This document shows, piece by piece, positions 1 through 11,484 of a stretch of DNA of 64,000 nucleotides. Position numbers and translations under genes: made by a program. The notes below the pieces were generated by a model. The model was not told the DNA's origin. It worked only from the letters and a program-made list of their open reading frames with translations, and made no database searches. Position 1 is the stretch's first letter, and every line of letters begins with the position of its first letter. Location: NCBI GenBank assembly GCA_020152595.1, contig JAIGNY010003302.1, forward strand, positions 186,001 through 250,000. Reading direction: 5' to 3'. This stretch comes from Chiridota heheva. Its lineage: Eukaryota > Echinodermata > Holothuroidea > Apodida > Chiridotidae.

Positions 1-469
1 TCTGACACAAGTGTCTGAAGCTCACTAGGATTTATGGCATCAGTCAGAATAAGCTGTCGCTTTTAACAGGAAAAATTACTTAGCACAGCTTCCATCTGAA
101 AAATGATCCCCATGCTTTATTCATCTGGAGACTATGATATCTATATTTCCAATAAAGTTAAAATAAAATTTCACACTTGAGACATTTGCTGTTTTCATGT
201 CACAAGGGTCACTTGAAGTTCCAAGACATGTCTGAAACTCTAGGTCTATCAAGTTTTTGAATTATCAGAAACAGAAGCTGTATACTTTCTCTGTCAATGA
301 ACTTGGGCGGAGCTTTGGAGCTTATGTTTCTTGCGTGCACTTGTTACCTTCCCCCAATGAATGGAAGGAGGCGGGCCGCACTTGCTTCCTAGGGGACCCT
401 CATTTTGTGGAGGCAAGGTATGGCCCCATAAATATTTGTCTATGAAGTTACCCATTTCACATCATAAAT
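1..469. other. unassigned sequence
   Basis: No supported gene, RNA or repeat. The short open frames have no recognisable motif and no convincing splice borders. Confidence 0.6.
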
Positions 470-470
470 C

Positions 471-1138
471 ATTTATCAGTGACGTCCCCAGGGACATCAC
501 ATCAGATATCAGTGACGTCACTGGGGACGTCACATCAGATATCAGTTCATCAGTGATGTCACCAGGGACGTCACTTCAAATATCAGTTCATCAGTGACGT
601 CACCAGGAACATCACATCGGATATCAGTTCATCAGTGATGTCACCGGGAACGTCACATCAGATATCATTTCATCAGTGATGTCACTGGGAATGTCACATC
701 AGAATTCAGTTCATCAGTGATGTCACTGGGAATGTCACATCAGAATTCAGTTCATCAGTGACAAAACCGGGAACGTCACATCAGATATCAGTTCATCAGT
801 GACGTCACCAGGAACATCACATCAGATATCAGTTCATCAGTGATGTCACCAGGGACGTCACTCCAAATATCAGTTCATCAGTGACGTCACCAGGAACATC
901 ACATCGGATATCAGTTCATCTGTGATATCACCGGGAACGTCACATCAGATATCATTTCATCAGTGATGTCACTGGGGATGTCACATCAGAATGCAGTTCA
1001 TCAGTGACAAAACCGGGAACGTCACATCAGATATCAGTTCATCAGTGACGTCACCAGGAACATCACATCAGAATTCAGTTCATCAGTGACGTCACCGGGG
1101 ACGTCACATCAGAATTCAGTTCATCAGTGACATAACCG
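471..1138. repeat. 41-bp minisatellite rich in CRE palindromes
   Basis: About 16 units of 41 bp, each with the core TTCATCAGTGAYGTCAC. Six units carry the perfect CRE palindrome TGACGTCA (starts 513, 595, 800, 882, 1046, 1087). Others have decayed to TGATGTCA or TGACAAAA. The series of unit variants beginning near 554 restarts near 841, which is a 287-bp (7 x 41) higher-order period. The short open frame at its left edge is a by-product. Confidence 0.9.
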
Positions 1139-3240
1139 GGGGAAGGGGAGAGACTGTGATATACTGCTGCCTTTCAAGTGACAAATATAGCTCTTTAAAC
1201 ATGACTGACTACATTGGTTTTATTCAAAATGGCTCATTTCTCTACAAATTATACAACATTCATGCCTTTCATTCCTTAAGATGGGTTTATTGCCCCAAAT
1301 CTACTCAAAAGGGAATTTACATACTCAATACGTCAACCATTTAAGCATCAGTTAAGTTCCTTGTATTATACATATTTAGGACATGTATAAAATAATCAGT
1401 TCACTTGCAACCACTGCCATACAGCCACCCCTACCCCTATTAATAAATTATCATTATTTTGCCTTATACTGCACTACCCAAAATATGTATTCTTTTCCAT
1501 TCAGTTTGTTTCCTTTGCTTCTTTTCAAAATTCACATAGATTGCATTTTTTCACAATCCACTACAAGTTATGCCATTTTTGCCAATCAATACTGCCAACA
1601 AACTTTCCTTACCAAGACAAATCTTTCAACTGTCAAAACAAACTTTCAAATTAGGATGGAATGAAGTCCAATCCAGACTCTTTCATGTTTCACAAATTGC
1701 CTCATGCTGCAGAAAGTGTTAACACTACTGCACTATACATCTGTCCAGGTGTACAAACACCACACGGAACTGCTTCGATCTTTGGCATCAGGTGATACAA
1801 GACTTCCACAAGGTATCGGATAAATGAGAAAAACAATTTGCAAGAAACTCTCAAGATAACTTTGCCTCTCCGTTCCTTTTCAAGGAAGAAGATAAAAATC
1901 CTTCAGGAGAACTCTGAAGAATCAATATTGCATGTAATTTGCACATCAGAATGTAAATTCCAAATGATGTCCTAGATAAGTAAACCCTTCAAGTATAAAA
2001 TATCAAAATTCGTTCGAGATTTAACACCTAAAATGCAATCAATGTACAACAAATATTTGCAGAGAAAATCTTGAATAAAGTTGATACAATGCATAAATGA
2101 AATTGAGAAAAAGAATAAGAAGGATTTTTGTGGTGGAAATGGAATGAGATACAGGATGCCACAAACAGAATGTTGATTGAACACTCTACAAAGATTAGCA
2201 TGAATCTTTATGCCCAAATCACATACTGTAGTCACCTCTTCCAGATTAGGGCATCAAAGCATGCACACTGAAAATCGTGTATCACACAAAAAGTCAATGG
2301 CCTTCAACATGTGTCCACAAAAATTTGTGACCAGATCTGGTCACAAAATTGTTTTCTATATCAAAACTTAATCTAATCTAAAAAATTGATAAAGCAGTAG
2401 TCCAACTTGTCTACTAAGTTCAAAGAATAAAATATCATAATGATAAGTCTTCCGTAAAACCATGAAATTTTCCTTCAAAAAATAGAAAATGACCCATAAA
2501 TGATTCGCGTCATTTAAATAGATTTTAAACCAATAATGCATCAAAACGCAAGCGTACGATATGATGGCCTGCGTCGTTCTAAGGGCATTTGCTTGTGATT
2601 TTACTATAGAACGCTTGCGCAATAAACGTATACAATCACCCAATGGAGCGTACAAATTTCACTTGAGCTTCTTTAAAATACGCACTAATACCTAACTACC
2701 ATTCTATTTCTGAAGCCGTGAACAACCAATTAGCAAAGAAAGTGTGGAAAAAGGCTCATTTCCTCAGAATTTTGGCTTTGTAAACTAATGAAAAAGGTAA
2801 TTGTTTTCTTGGACTAACTGAGCTGCTATCTTGTGAATATTAGGTTTTGAAATTTTAAGGTGTATGAATTTTCGCCTAGAAGTAAATGGTGTCGGCTCCG
2901 AAATAGCGGTGCACTTTTTTTACACATAGAAATGCATTGTGAGTCGTTCTCATTAACCAAAGATAGGCTTGGTGATCAATCAAAATAAACCAGTTGGATC
3001 TGTGCTCACCCGCTTTATATTCCCCAAATTTAGTTGTTCCCTAACATTGGACAAATTTATTTAACTAAGCAATGTACCTTCTGTATTTCATTGTAATATT
3101 TCTTAAAATGTTTTGAACCTGAAAATGTTTAATGGATAATTTGATGCAATGTCTAGATCAAAATAATCATGTATTTATAAATATCAATTGATCACAAATT
3201 CAATTTCCCGATGGTAGAGTTCCTAACCCCTAAAAGCAGG
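1139..3240. other. unassigned AT-rich sequence
   Basis: About 2.1 kb with no supported feature. Two open frames on the minus strand (near 1972-2235 and 2368-2655) resemble no family and look like chance frames in AT-rich DNA. Confidence 0.55.
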
Positions 3241-3360
3241 GTTTTCATCCACCAGCTCGGTTTGTACCGCCGATCGGAGGACTCAATAAGTCCCCCAATC
3301 GGGAGACTTAAGCATGCGCACTGAGCTTACAGTGATAAATGGAAGTCGCCATTTTGTATT
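3241..3360 (+). mobile_element. possible end of a TIR transposon related to the 14.57-kb element
   Basis: The segment starting CAGCTCGGTTTGTACC and running to GCATGCGCA resembles the left end of the transposon at 14570, which starts CAGTCTGGTTTCATGTC and reaches ACATGCGCA about 65 bases in. Both contain a CAAT(C/T)GGGA block. I found no matching right end, so this is a relic or solo end. The assignment is by eye only. Confidence 0.35.
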
Positions 3361-3796
3361 GTAAGTTTCAGTCATAGACACTATCAGTCATTTCATTGAA
3401 GGTTTTTAACAAAGTATGCTTTTTATATTCATGTTCAATTTCACGAAAGTAAAACTATCACGCCGTTATTGCTAAATAATTTTCACAAATCCCCAAATTA
3501 TTTATCTTAATTGCAGAAAATCTTGTTAAAGCGCGACTGCCTAACAGTAACACATAATAAGAATTCATCACTTTTCTTCAAATTTCTCGAAAACCGCATG
3601 GTGAATTTTAAAAGCGCACAGTGAAAAGATAATTCATATGCCATTATTTCAAATCGTGAAGAAGAAATTGGAACCCTTCGCTGTGGTCGAGTTCCCCGCG
3701 CTCGAAATGTGTCTGATTCTTATATTATTCCTATACAAACTTTGAATTTGGATAGATGCATTGTAAGATAAAGGAGCATTGTAAGATAAAGGATCC

Positions 3797-4264
3797 CCTG
3801 ATCGGGAGAACAAAACTGTTTTTGCGATCAGGGGTACGAACTGGACTATCCACTTCCTGATCGGGAGAACAAAACTGTTTTTGCGATCAAAACTGACTAT
3901 CCACTTACTGATCGGGAGAACAAAACTGTTTTTTGCGATCAGGGGCAAGTTTAACTGGACTATCCACTTCCTGATCGGAGAACAAAACTGTTTTTGCGAT
4001 CAGGGGTACGAACTGGACTATCCACTTCCTGATCGGGAGAACAAAACTGTTTTTGCGATCAGGGGTACGAACTGGACTATCCACTTCCTGATCGGGAGAA
4101 CAAAACTGTTTTTGCGATCAGGGGTACGAACTGGACTATCCACTTCCTGATCGGAGAACAAAACTGTTTTTGCGATCAGGGGTACGAACTGGACTATCCA
4201 CTTCCTGATCGGGAGAACAAAACTGTTTTTGCGATCAGGGGTACGAACTGGACTATCCACTTCC
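3797..4264. repeat. 59-bp minisatellite with a built-in hairpin
   Basis: About eight units of roughly 59 bp. In each unit CCTGATCG is followed some 20 bases later by its exact reverse complement CGATCAGG. Between them AAAAC and GTTTT face each other, so each unit can fold as a nested stem. The frames open on both strands are by-products of the repeat. A direct duplication of GCATTGTAAGATAAAGGA lies just before it (about 3758-3794). Confidence 0.85.
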
Positions 4265-4386
4265 CATCCAAATTCAGACACTAGCTGGCATTGCCCGCTT
4301 AACACATGAGGTGGTTGCTGGGTTCCCATTCACAGGAGCTTCATTACAAGCAAACAATTTACCTCAATCAATGATCCAGGACTCAC

Positions 4387-4637
4387 TCTCCACTCCAAAT
4401 AGATTTTTCTTGAGTTGACTCCGAGAGCAAAGAATAAGCCAAGGTCTTCCTGACGATCGCTGCCAGACTGGTACACAAGCATACCATGGTTGTTGCAGTA
4501 ACGGAACTGGAACTCCAAAGAACGCTGAGCGTCCAGTAAGAAATTCTGAGAGCCATTTGTGACTGCTGGAAACTTGATGAATGAATCAATGTCAATGTAC
4601 CTGTTTATTGACTGGCAGTGTGTACTGTGTAGAAAGG
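4387..4637 (-). CDS. internal exon encoding most of a laminin G-like domain
   Basis: On the minus strand a 251-bp open exon is bounded by a strong acceptor (a run of 12 T then CTGCAG, ending at 4638) and a strong donor (GTGAGT at 4386-4381). The 83-residue product matches the laminin G pattern: a first strand with RYIDIDSFIKFPAV, then SLEFQFRYCNNHGMLVYQSG, then DLGLFFALGV and KIYLEWR. The F-x-F-R...GMLVYQSG...LxLxxG spacing is the family hallmark. The exon starts with two bases that complete a codon (phase-1 intron before it) and ends on a codon boundary. Laminin G domains occur in extracellular or membrane proteins such as laminin alpha, neurexin, crumbs, usherin and eyes shut; I cannot say which. 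The next exon is not recognised in this window. No stop or frameshift is seen, so this is probably a live host gene. Confidence 0.72.
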
Positions 4638-4827
4638 CTGCAGAAAAAAAAAAAAGAAAGTATGGTTAAACAAGCTCTAACTCCTAACTTGATGTCCATG
4701 GGCCCGGGAAGGGAGGGTTGGGTGGGGGCAGGGTTAGAGCACACATTTACAGAGTACACGAATTGTCATGTTTTTTTTCCCGCTGTTATAATTGCCGGAT
4801 CCATAGATTTTTTCCAGGTCTGAACAA

Positions 4828-7700
4828 AAAAACCATATGGGGCACTTCCATACTAGTGGTTACATGCAGCCCAGAATAACCATATGGGGCACTTCCATAC
4901 TAGTGGTTACGTGCAGCCCAGAATTAAACCATATGGGGTACTTCCATACTTAAGTGGTTATGTGCAGCCCAGAATTAAATCATATGGGGCACTTCCATAC
5001 TAAGTGGTTACGTGCAGCCCAGAATTAAACCATATGGGGCACTTCCATACTAGTGGCTACGTGCAGCCCAGAATTAAACCATATGGGGCACTTCCATACT
5101 AGTGGTTACGTGCAGCCCAGAATTAAACCATATGGGGCACTTCCATACTAGTGGTTACCTGCAGCCCATAATTAAACCATATGGGGCACTTCCATACTAG
5201 TGGTTACCTGCAGCCCATAATTAAACCATATGGGGCACTTCCATACTAGTGGTTACGTGCAGCCCAGAATTAAACCATATGAGGCACTTCTATACTAGTG
5301 GTTACGTGTAGCCCAGAATTAAACCATATGGGGCACTTCCATACTAGTGGTTATGTGCAGCCCATAATTAAACCATATGGGGCACTTCCATACTAAGTGG
5401 TTACGTGCAGCCCAGAATTAAACCATATGGGGCACTTCCATACTAGTGGTTACGTGCAGCCCAGAATAACCATATGGGGCACTTCCATACTAGTGGTTAC
5501 CTGCAGCCCATAATTAAACCATATGGGGCACTTCCATACTAGTGGTTACGTGCAGCCCAGAATTAAACCATATGGGGCACTTCAATACTAAAGTGGTTAC
5601 GTGCAGCCCAGAATTAAACCATATGGGGCACTTCCATTTTAAAGTGGTTACGTTCAGCCCAGAATTAAACCATATGGGGCACTTCCATACTAGTGGTTAT
5701 GTGCAGCCCAGAATTAAACCATATGGGGCACTTCCATACTAGTGGTTACGTGCAGCCCAGAATTAAACCATATGAGGCACTTCTATACTAGTGGTTACGT
5801 GCAGCCCATAATTAAACCATATGGGGCACTTCCATACTAGTGGTTACGTGTAGCCCAGAATTAAACCATATGGGGCACTTCCATACTAAAGTGGTTACGT
5901 GCAGCCCAGAATTAAACCATATGGGGCACTTCCATACTAAAGTGGTTACGTGTAGCCCAGAATTAAACCATATGGGGCACTTCCATACTTAAGTGGTTAT
6001 GCGCAGCCCGGAATTAAACCATATGGGGCACTTCCATTTTAAAGTGGTTACGTTCAGCCCAGAATTAAACCATATGGGGTACTTCCATACTTAAGTGGTT
6101 ATGTGCAGCCCAGAATTAAACCATATGGGGCACTTCCATACTAGTGGTTACGTGTAGCCCAGAATTAGACCATATGGGGCACTTCCATACTAGTGGTTAT
6201 CTGCAGCCCATAATTAAACCATATGGGGCACTTCCATACTAAGTGGTTACGTGCAGCCCAGAATTAAACCATATGGGGCACTTCCATACTAGTGGTTATG
6301 TGCAGCCCAGAATAACCATATGGGGCACTTCCATACTAGTGGTTACCTGCAGCCCATAATTAAACCATATGGGGCACTTCCATACTAGTGGTTACGTGCA
6401 TCCCAGAATTAAACCATATGGGGCACTTCAATACTAAAGTGGTTACGTGCAGCCCAGAATTAAACCATATGGGGCACTTCCATTTTAAAGTGGTTACGTT
6501 CAGCCCAGAATTAAACCATATGGGGCACTTCCATACTAGTGGTTATGTGCAGCCCAGAATTAAACCATATGGGGCACTTCCATACTAGTGGTTACGTGCA
6601 GCCCAGAATTAAACCATATGAGGCACTTCTATACTAGTGGTTACGTGCAGCCCATAATTAAACCATATGGGGCACTTCCATACTAGTGGTTACGTGTAGC
6701 CCAGAGTTAAACCATATGGGGCACTTCCATACTAAAGTGGTTACGTGCAGCCCATATGGGGCACTTCCATACTAAAGTGGTTACGTGCAGCCCAGAATTA
6801 AACCATATGGGGCACTTACATACTTAAGTGGTTATGTGCAGCCCGGAATTAAACCATATGGGGCACTTCCATTTTAAAGTGGTTACGTTCAGCCCAGAAT
6901 TAAACCATATGGGGCACTTCCATACTTAAGTGGTTATGTGCAGCCCGGAATTAAACCATATGGGGCACTTCCATTTTAAAGTGGTTACGTTCAGCCCAGA
7001 ATTAAACCATATGGGGTACTTCCATACTTAAGTGGTTATGTGCAGCCCAGAATTAAACCATATGGGGCACTTCCATACTAGTGGTTACGTGCAGCCCATA
7101 ATTAAACCATATGGGGCACTTCCATACTAAGTGGTTACGTGCAGCCCAGAATTAAACCATATGGGGCACTTCCATACTAAAGTGGTTACGTGCAGCCCAG
7201 AATTAAACCATATAAGGCACTTCCATACTAAAGTGGTTACGTGTAGCCCAGAATTAAACCATATGGGGCACTTCCATACTAAAGTGGTTACGTGCAGCCC
7301 AGAATTAAACCATATGGGGCACTTCAATACTAAAGTGGTTACGTGCAGCCCAGAATTAAACCATATGGGGCACTTCCATACTAAAGTGGTTACGTGCAGC
7401 CCAGAATTAAACCATATGGGGCACTTCCATACTAAGTGGTTACGTGCAGCCCAGAATTAAACCATATGGGGCACTTCTATACTAGTGGTTACGTGCAGCC
7501 CAGAATTAAACCATATGGGGCACTTCCATACTAAAGTGGTTATGTGCAGCCCAGAATTAAACCATATGGGGCACTTCCATTTTAAAGTGGTTACGTGCAG
7601 CCCAGAATTAAACCATACGAGCACTTTCATTTTAAAGTGGTTACGTGCAGCCCAGAATTAAACCATATGGGGCACTTCCATACTAAAGTGGATATGTGCA
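4828..7700. repeat. 2.9-kb array of about 49-bp units
   Basis: About 58 units of 47-51 bp, recognised by ACCATATGGGGCACTTCCA and GGTTACGTGCAGCCCA. Length differences come from one small indel (ACTAGTGG, ACTAAGTGG, ACTAAAGTGG). The run of variants at about 5461-5760 recurs at about 6307-6606, an 846-bp higher-order period; the two open frames there (5542-5742, 6388-6588) differ by one residue. The left flank is decayed and the last unit at 7690 breaks off into unrelated sequence. The frames are open on both strands with no sign of coding selection. Confidence 0.93.
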
Positions 7701-7860
7701 GCATAAAATTTCAAAATTGGACTGCAGTATGAGAGATCTTTTTTGGTAACTGTAGTATGACAGTTTATGATTTTGATACCTGCAGTACAAAAATAAGTGA
7801 TTTTTGATACCTGCAGTATGAAAATAAGTGATTTTTGATACCTGCAGTATGAAAATATGC
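7701..7860. repeat. short degenerate array of about 32-34-bp units
   Basis: Four to five units containing ACCTGCAGTATGAAAATA and TGATTTTTGAT, decaying toward the left. It abuts the 49-bp array but its unit is unrelated. Confidence 0.75.
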
Positions 7861-8931
7861 ATTTTTCCGTAGTCAAAAAATAAACAATACCACGAAAAAA
7901 CATCATAACAAAAAAGTACTATATTAACACCTGAAATAAACAAGGTTGCATATCTAACAAGCAATCACCTTGACAAGCTTGTAACAGGAAATTCTACCCC
8001 AGGAAAATTTGTACCCTCAGGAAAATTTGTACCCCCAGGAAAATCTCCTACTGAATTATGAGCAGTGGACAGTACAGAGTAGTTTCCTGTTAGGCTGTTA
8101 CACTGATATTCAAGAACTAGAATATCCAAAATGTTCACACCAAAAGTTGACCAACACAGAGAGAAATATCTCTTTTATGTCCTATGGTTTATTACTCTAG
8201 CTGCTTCTTCAAACTGTTGACTTTGCAATAATTCATCTCAGAAAATGTTCAACCGGATACTGCTGTCACAAAATGTCAGATATAGATTGTCAACTAATCA
8301 GTATCTCTACATTCATCACGTTTATTAGGTGCTCCCCAGGGTACCACGCCAATCCATGCTTCATGTGACTGTCATAAGTCACACAGAGTTTATGACAATG
8401 TCATTAAGTAACATACACACACACATAGGCCACGACTTCATCACCACCCCTCAGAAAATAATTACCTTTGGACAAAAATCTCTCACATCACCAGCAAGAA
8501 AATTCCAAGAAGTTTGACAATTCCAAGACACTTATGACCCAGTCTGCTATTCTCAGTGCAACACCTCTCAATGTTTAATCAACAGTGATTACATGTTATC
8601 AAAGAAACATACCAAGAAAAAGTAATTTATGGCAAAAAAGTACATCTTGTTGGATGTTTATAGACAAGAGGTCTATCACCAGGCAATAAACTGATGTTTT
8701 ATGGGCTAAGGTTAACAGATTTAATACACTTTGGGTGAAAACAGACAAGTTAACAAGCCAGAGAGCTAAAGGATTACATGAATGCTGAATGAGGACTTGT
8801 GTATATAAATTTGGAAAGAGTGGCATGGCATTACTGACCTTGCAAGTTCGCAACCTTATTTTGTTCAGTGACACTTTACAATTGGGAAGGAATTATATTC
8901 CTCAAGTTTTGTTCCAAAAGCATTGTATGAC
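7861..8931. other. unassigned sequence with a tiny 20-bp repeat
   Basis: Nothing codes here that I can support. At about 7997-8045 the motif CCCAGGAAAATTTGTA occurs three times in tandem. Confidence 0.55.
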
Positions 8932-9298
<367 letters not shown>

Positions 9299-9856
9299 GT
9301 GCTATTTATATAGTGCTCACTTCTACAGTACTAACTATAATCAGTGGCACTTTTCAATCAAAATAAATAGCAAAAAGTCAAGCAGAGTAATCATTTAAAT
9401 GCTAAGTGAAAAAGGTGAGTTTTAATTTTCTTCTTCAAATGAGGAAAGGTTATACATTTTATCTTGGCCCAGCCACAGAAAAAATGCACGATCCCTAAAA
9501 AAATTCTGTAAGTTTTGAAAGAATGAAGTAAAATCAGAAGCGAACAACAAACTGCAATCAGTAAAAGTCGCTGAAATGGTAGGTAGGTTAGCATGCAGTA
9601 AGTATGTCTAACATCTACACCTTAAAAACATGCTCGCTATAACCAGCTTCAATTTTGATGCTTTGCATATTTTGCCACAATTTCTATCATCTTGTTGAAT
9701 ATATACTCGATCATGACACCCCTTAATTTTGACTCTCCTTTTCATAGCTTGATATTTGTAACTTTCTCTTCAGCAACCTCACATGTAAATATTATGTAAT
9801 TGAGACCTCATGTTCCATGTCAAAGCCTCTATAAAGTTGAAGATGTCATAAATATA
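9299..9856. other. unassigned sequence
   Basis: No supported feature. One minus-strand frame (9391-9594) has no recognisable motif. Confidence 0.55.
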
Positions 9857-10805
9857 TCTGTGCCACCTTTGTCACCTGTGCCACCTATGCCACCTTTGTC
9901 ACCTGTGCCACCTTTGTTTGTCACCTGTGCTACCTTTGTTTATTACCTGTGCCACCTTTGTTTGTCACCTGTGCCACCTTTGTGTCACCTGTGCCACCTT
10001 TGTGTCACCTTTGTTTGTCACCTGTGCTACCTTTGTTTGTCACCTGTGCTACCTTTGTTTGTCACCTGTGCCACCTTTGTTTGTCACCTGTGCCACCTTT
10101 GTGTCACCTGTGCCACCTTTGTTTGTCACCTGTGCCACCTTTGCCACCTTTGTTTGTCACCTGTGCCACCTTTGTTTGTCACCTGTGCCACCTTTCTTTG
10201 TCACCTGTGCTACCTTTGTTTGTCACCTGTGCCACCTTTGTTTGTCACCTGTGCCACCTTTGTGTCACCTGTGCCACCTTTGTTTGTCACCTGTGCCACC
10301 TTTGTTTGTCACCTGTGCCACCTTTGTTTGTCACCTGTGCCACCTTTGTGTCACCTGTGCCACCTTTGTTTGTCACCTGTGCTACCTTTGTTTGTCACCT
10401 GTGCCACCTTTGTTTGTCACCTGTGCCACCTTTGTGTCACCTGTGCCACCTTTGTTTGTCACCTGTGCCACCTTTGTCACCTGTGCTACCTTTGTTTGTC
10501 ACCTGTGCCACCTTTGTTTGTCACCTGTGCCACCTTTGTGTCACCTGTGCCACCTTTGTTTGTCACCTGTGCCACCTTTGTTTGTCACCTGTGCCACCTT
10601 TGTTTGTCACCTGTGCTACCTTTGTTTGTCACCTGTGCCACCTTTGTTTGTCACCTGTGCCACCTTTGTTTGTCACCTGTGCCACCTGTGCCACCTTTGT
10701 TTGTCACCTGTGCTACCTTTGTTTGTCACCTGTGCCACCTTTGTCTGTCACCTGTGCCACCTTTGTTTGTCACCTGTGCCACCTGTGTCACCTGTGCCAC
10801 CTTTG
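9857..10805. repeat. 20-22-bp minisatellite built on CACCTGTGCCACC
   Basis: About 45 units. The dominant 22-bp unit is CACCTGTGCCACCTTTGTTT plus GT; 20-bp (TTTGTGTCACC) and shorter forms are interspersed. Each unit contains CACCTG, an E-box of the type bound by Snail/ZEB and E-protein factors. Because 22 is not a multiple of 3 and the unit has no stop, all three forward frames stay open for about 285-346 codons and give the same CHLCHLCLSPVPP-like peptide. This is a repeat artefact, not a gene. Confidence 0.93.
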
Positions 10806-11255
10806 ATGATGGATGGGCTGATACTTTGGGCGTGGTTTAAGTGTCACTAAACTCTCTCAAATCTAGCATTGTTTGAGGCCAGTGTGATTTCAGTACCAGA
10901 CTTGATGCTGCAGGGTAGTTCATGAACCAAAATTGGTAACCTACGAGGGAATTCTGCTGGCTTTTAAGCTCAAAATTTTCCACTGAATTAAAAAAAAAAA
11001 TGAAAATGTTTCAGTATTGAGGGGCGGCTTATCACCCTGCCTCATATGATTATGGCTGTAAACCACTTCTTATTCACAACTTTTGTGTACATAAATTTCA
11101 AACTTTGATGCCATAATTCTAAAACTGTAAAAGCATTTTTTTTTCCTAAGAAAAAAAGACTTTCCTACCAGAATTTCAAGCTCTTCCTATTTGTGGCCCA
11201 CAGAGATAATTTTCTATATCATATCATATTTTTGATGAATGATGACAAATCAAAC
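10806..11255. other. unassigned sequence
   Basis: Nothing recognised. There is a short A-run near 10990. Confidence 0.55.
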
Positions 11256-11484
11256 AGGGCTCGAAATTAGCATAAGCCCACTTGCCCAGGGCTAGTTGAT
11301 TTAACATATGGGCTAACACAATTTCAATCATTCAAGCCTGTCAGGCTAGGCCTATAATCAGAATTATTCCATTTGTGTAAGTCAAACAAGAGGAGAAGGG
11401 CTTGTGGAAAGTTCAGTCCAGTTAGTGAAATGTAAGGTAAGCCCGCTGGACTAGTGATATAAACCAATGCTAATTTTGAGCCCT
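11256..11484. mobile_element. small TIR element (MITE), 229 bp
   Basis: The ends are inverted repeats: AGGGCTCGAAATTAGCA at 11256-11272, and at the right AGGGCTCAAAATTAGCA read on the minus strand, ending 11484 (16 of 17 match). A further inner pair is AGCCCACTTGCCCAGGGCTAG against the AAGCCCGCTGGACTAG region. There is no open frame, so it is a non-autonomous DNA element. I could not settle the target-site duplication or the superfamily. Confidence 0.75.

Noticed and set aside
4828-7700. CRISPR-like array
   Set aside because: There are no unique spacers of constant length between repeats; the units are head-to-tail. The genome is eukaryotic and no cas genes are present. The same holds for the other arrays.
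9800-10850. Three forward frames of 285-346 codons (Cys/His/Leu/Pro-rich, zinc-finger-looking)
   Set aside because: Translation of the CACCTGTGCCACC repeat in every phase. The Cys/His spacing is periodic and does not follow any zinc-finger pattern.
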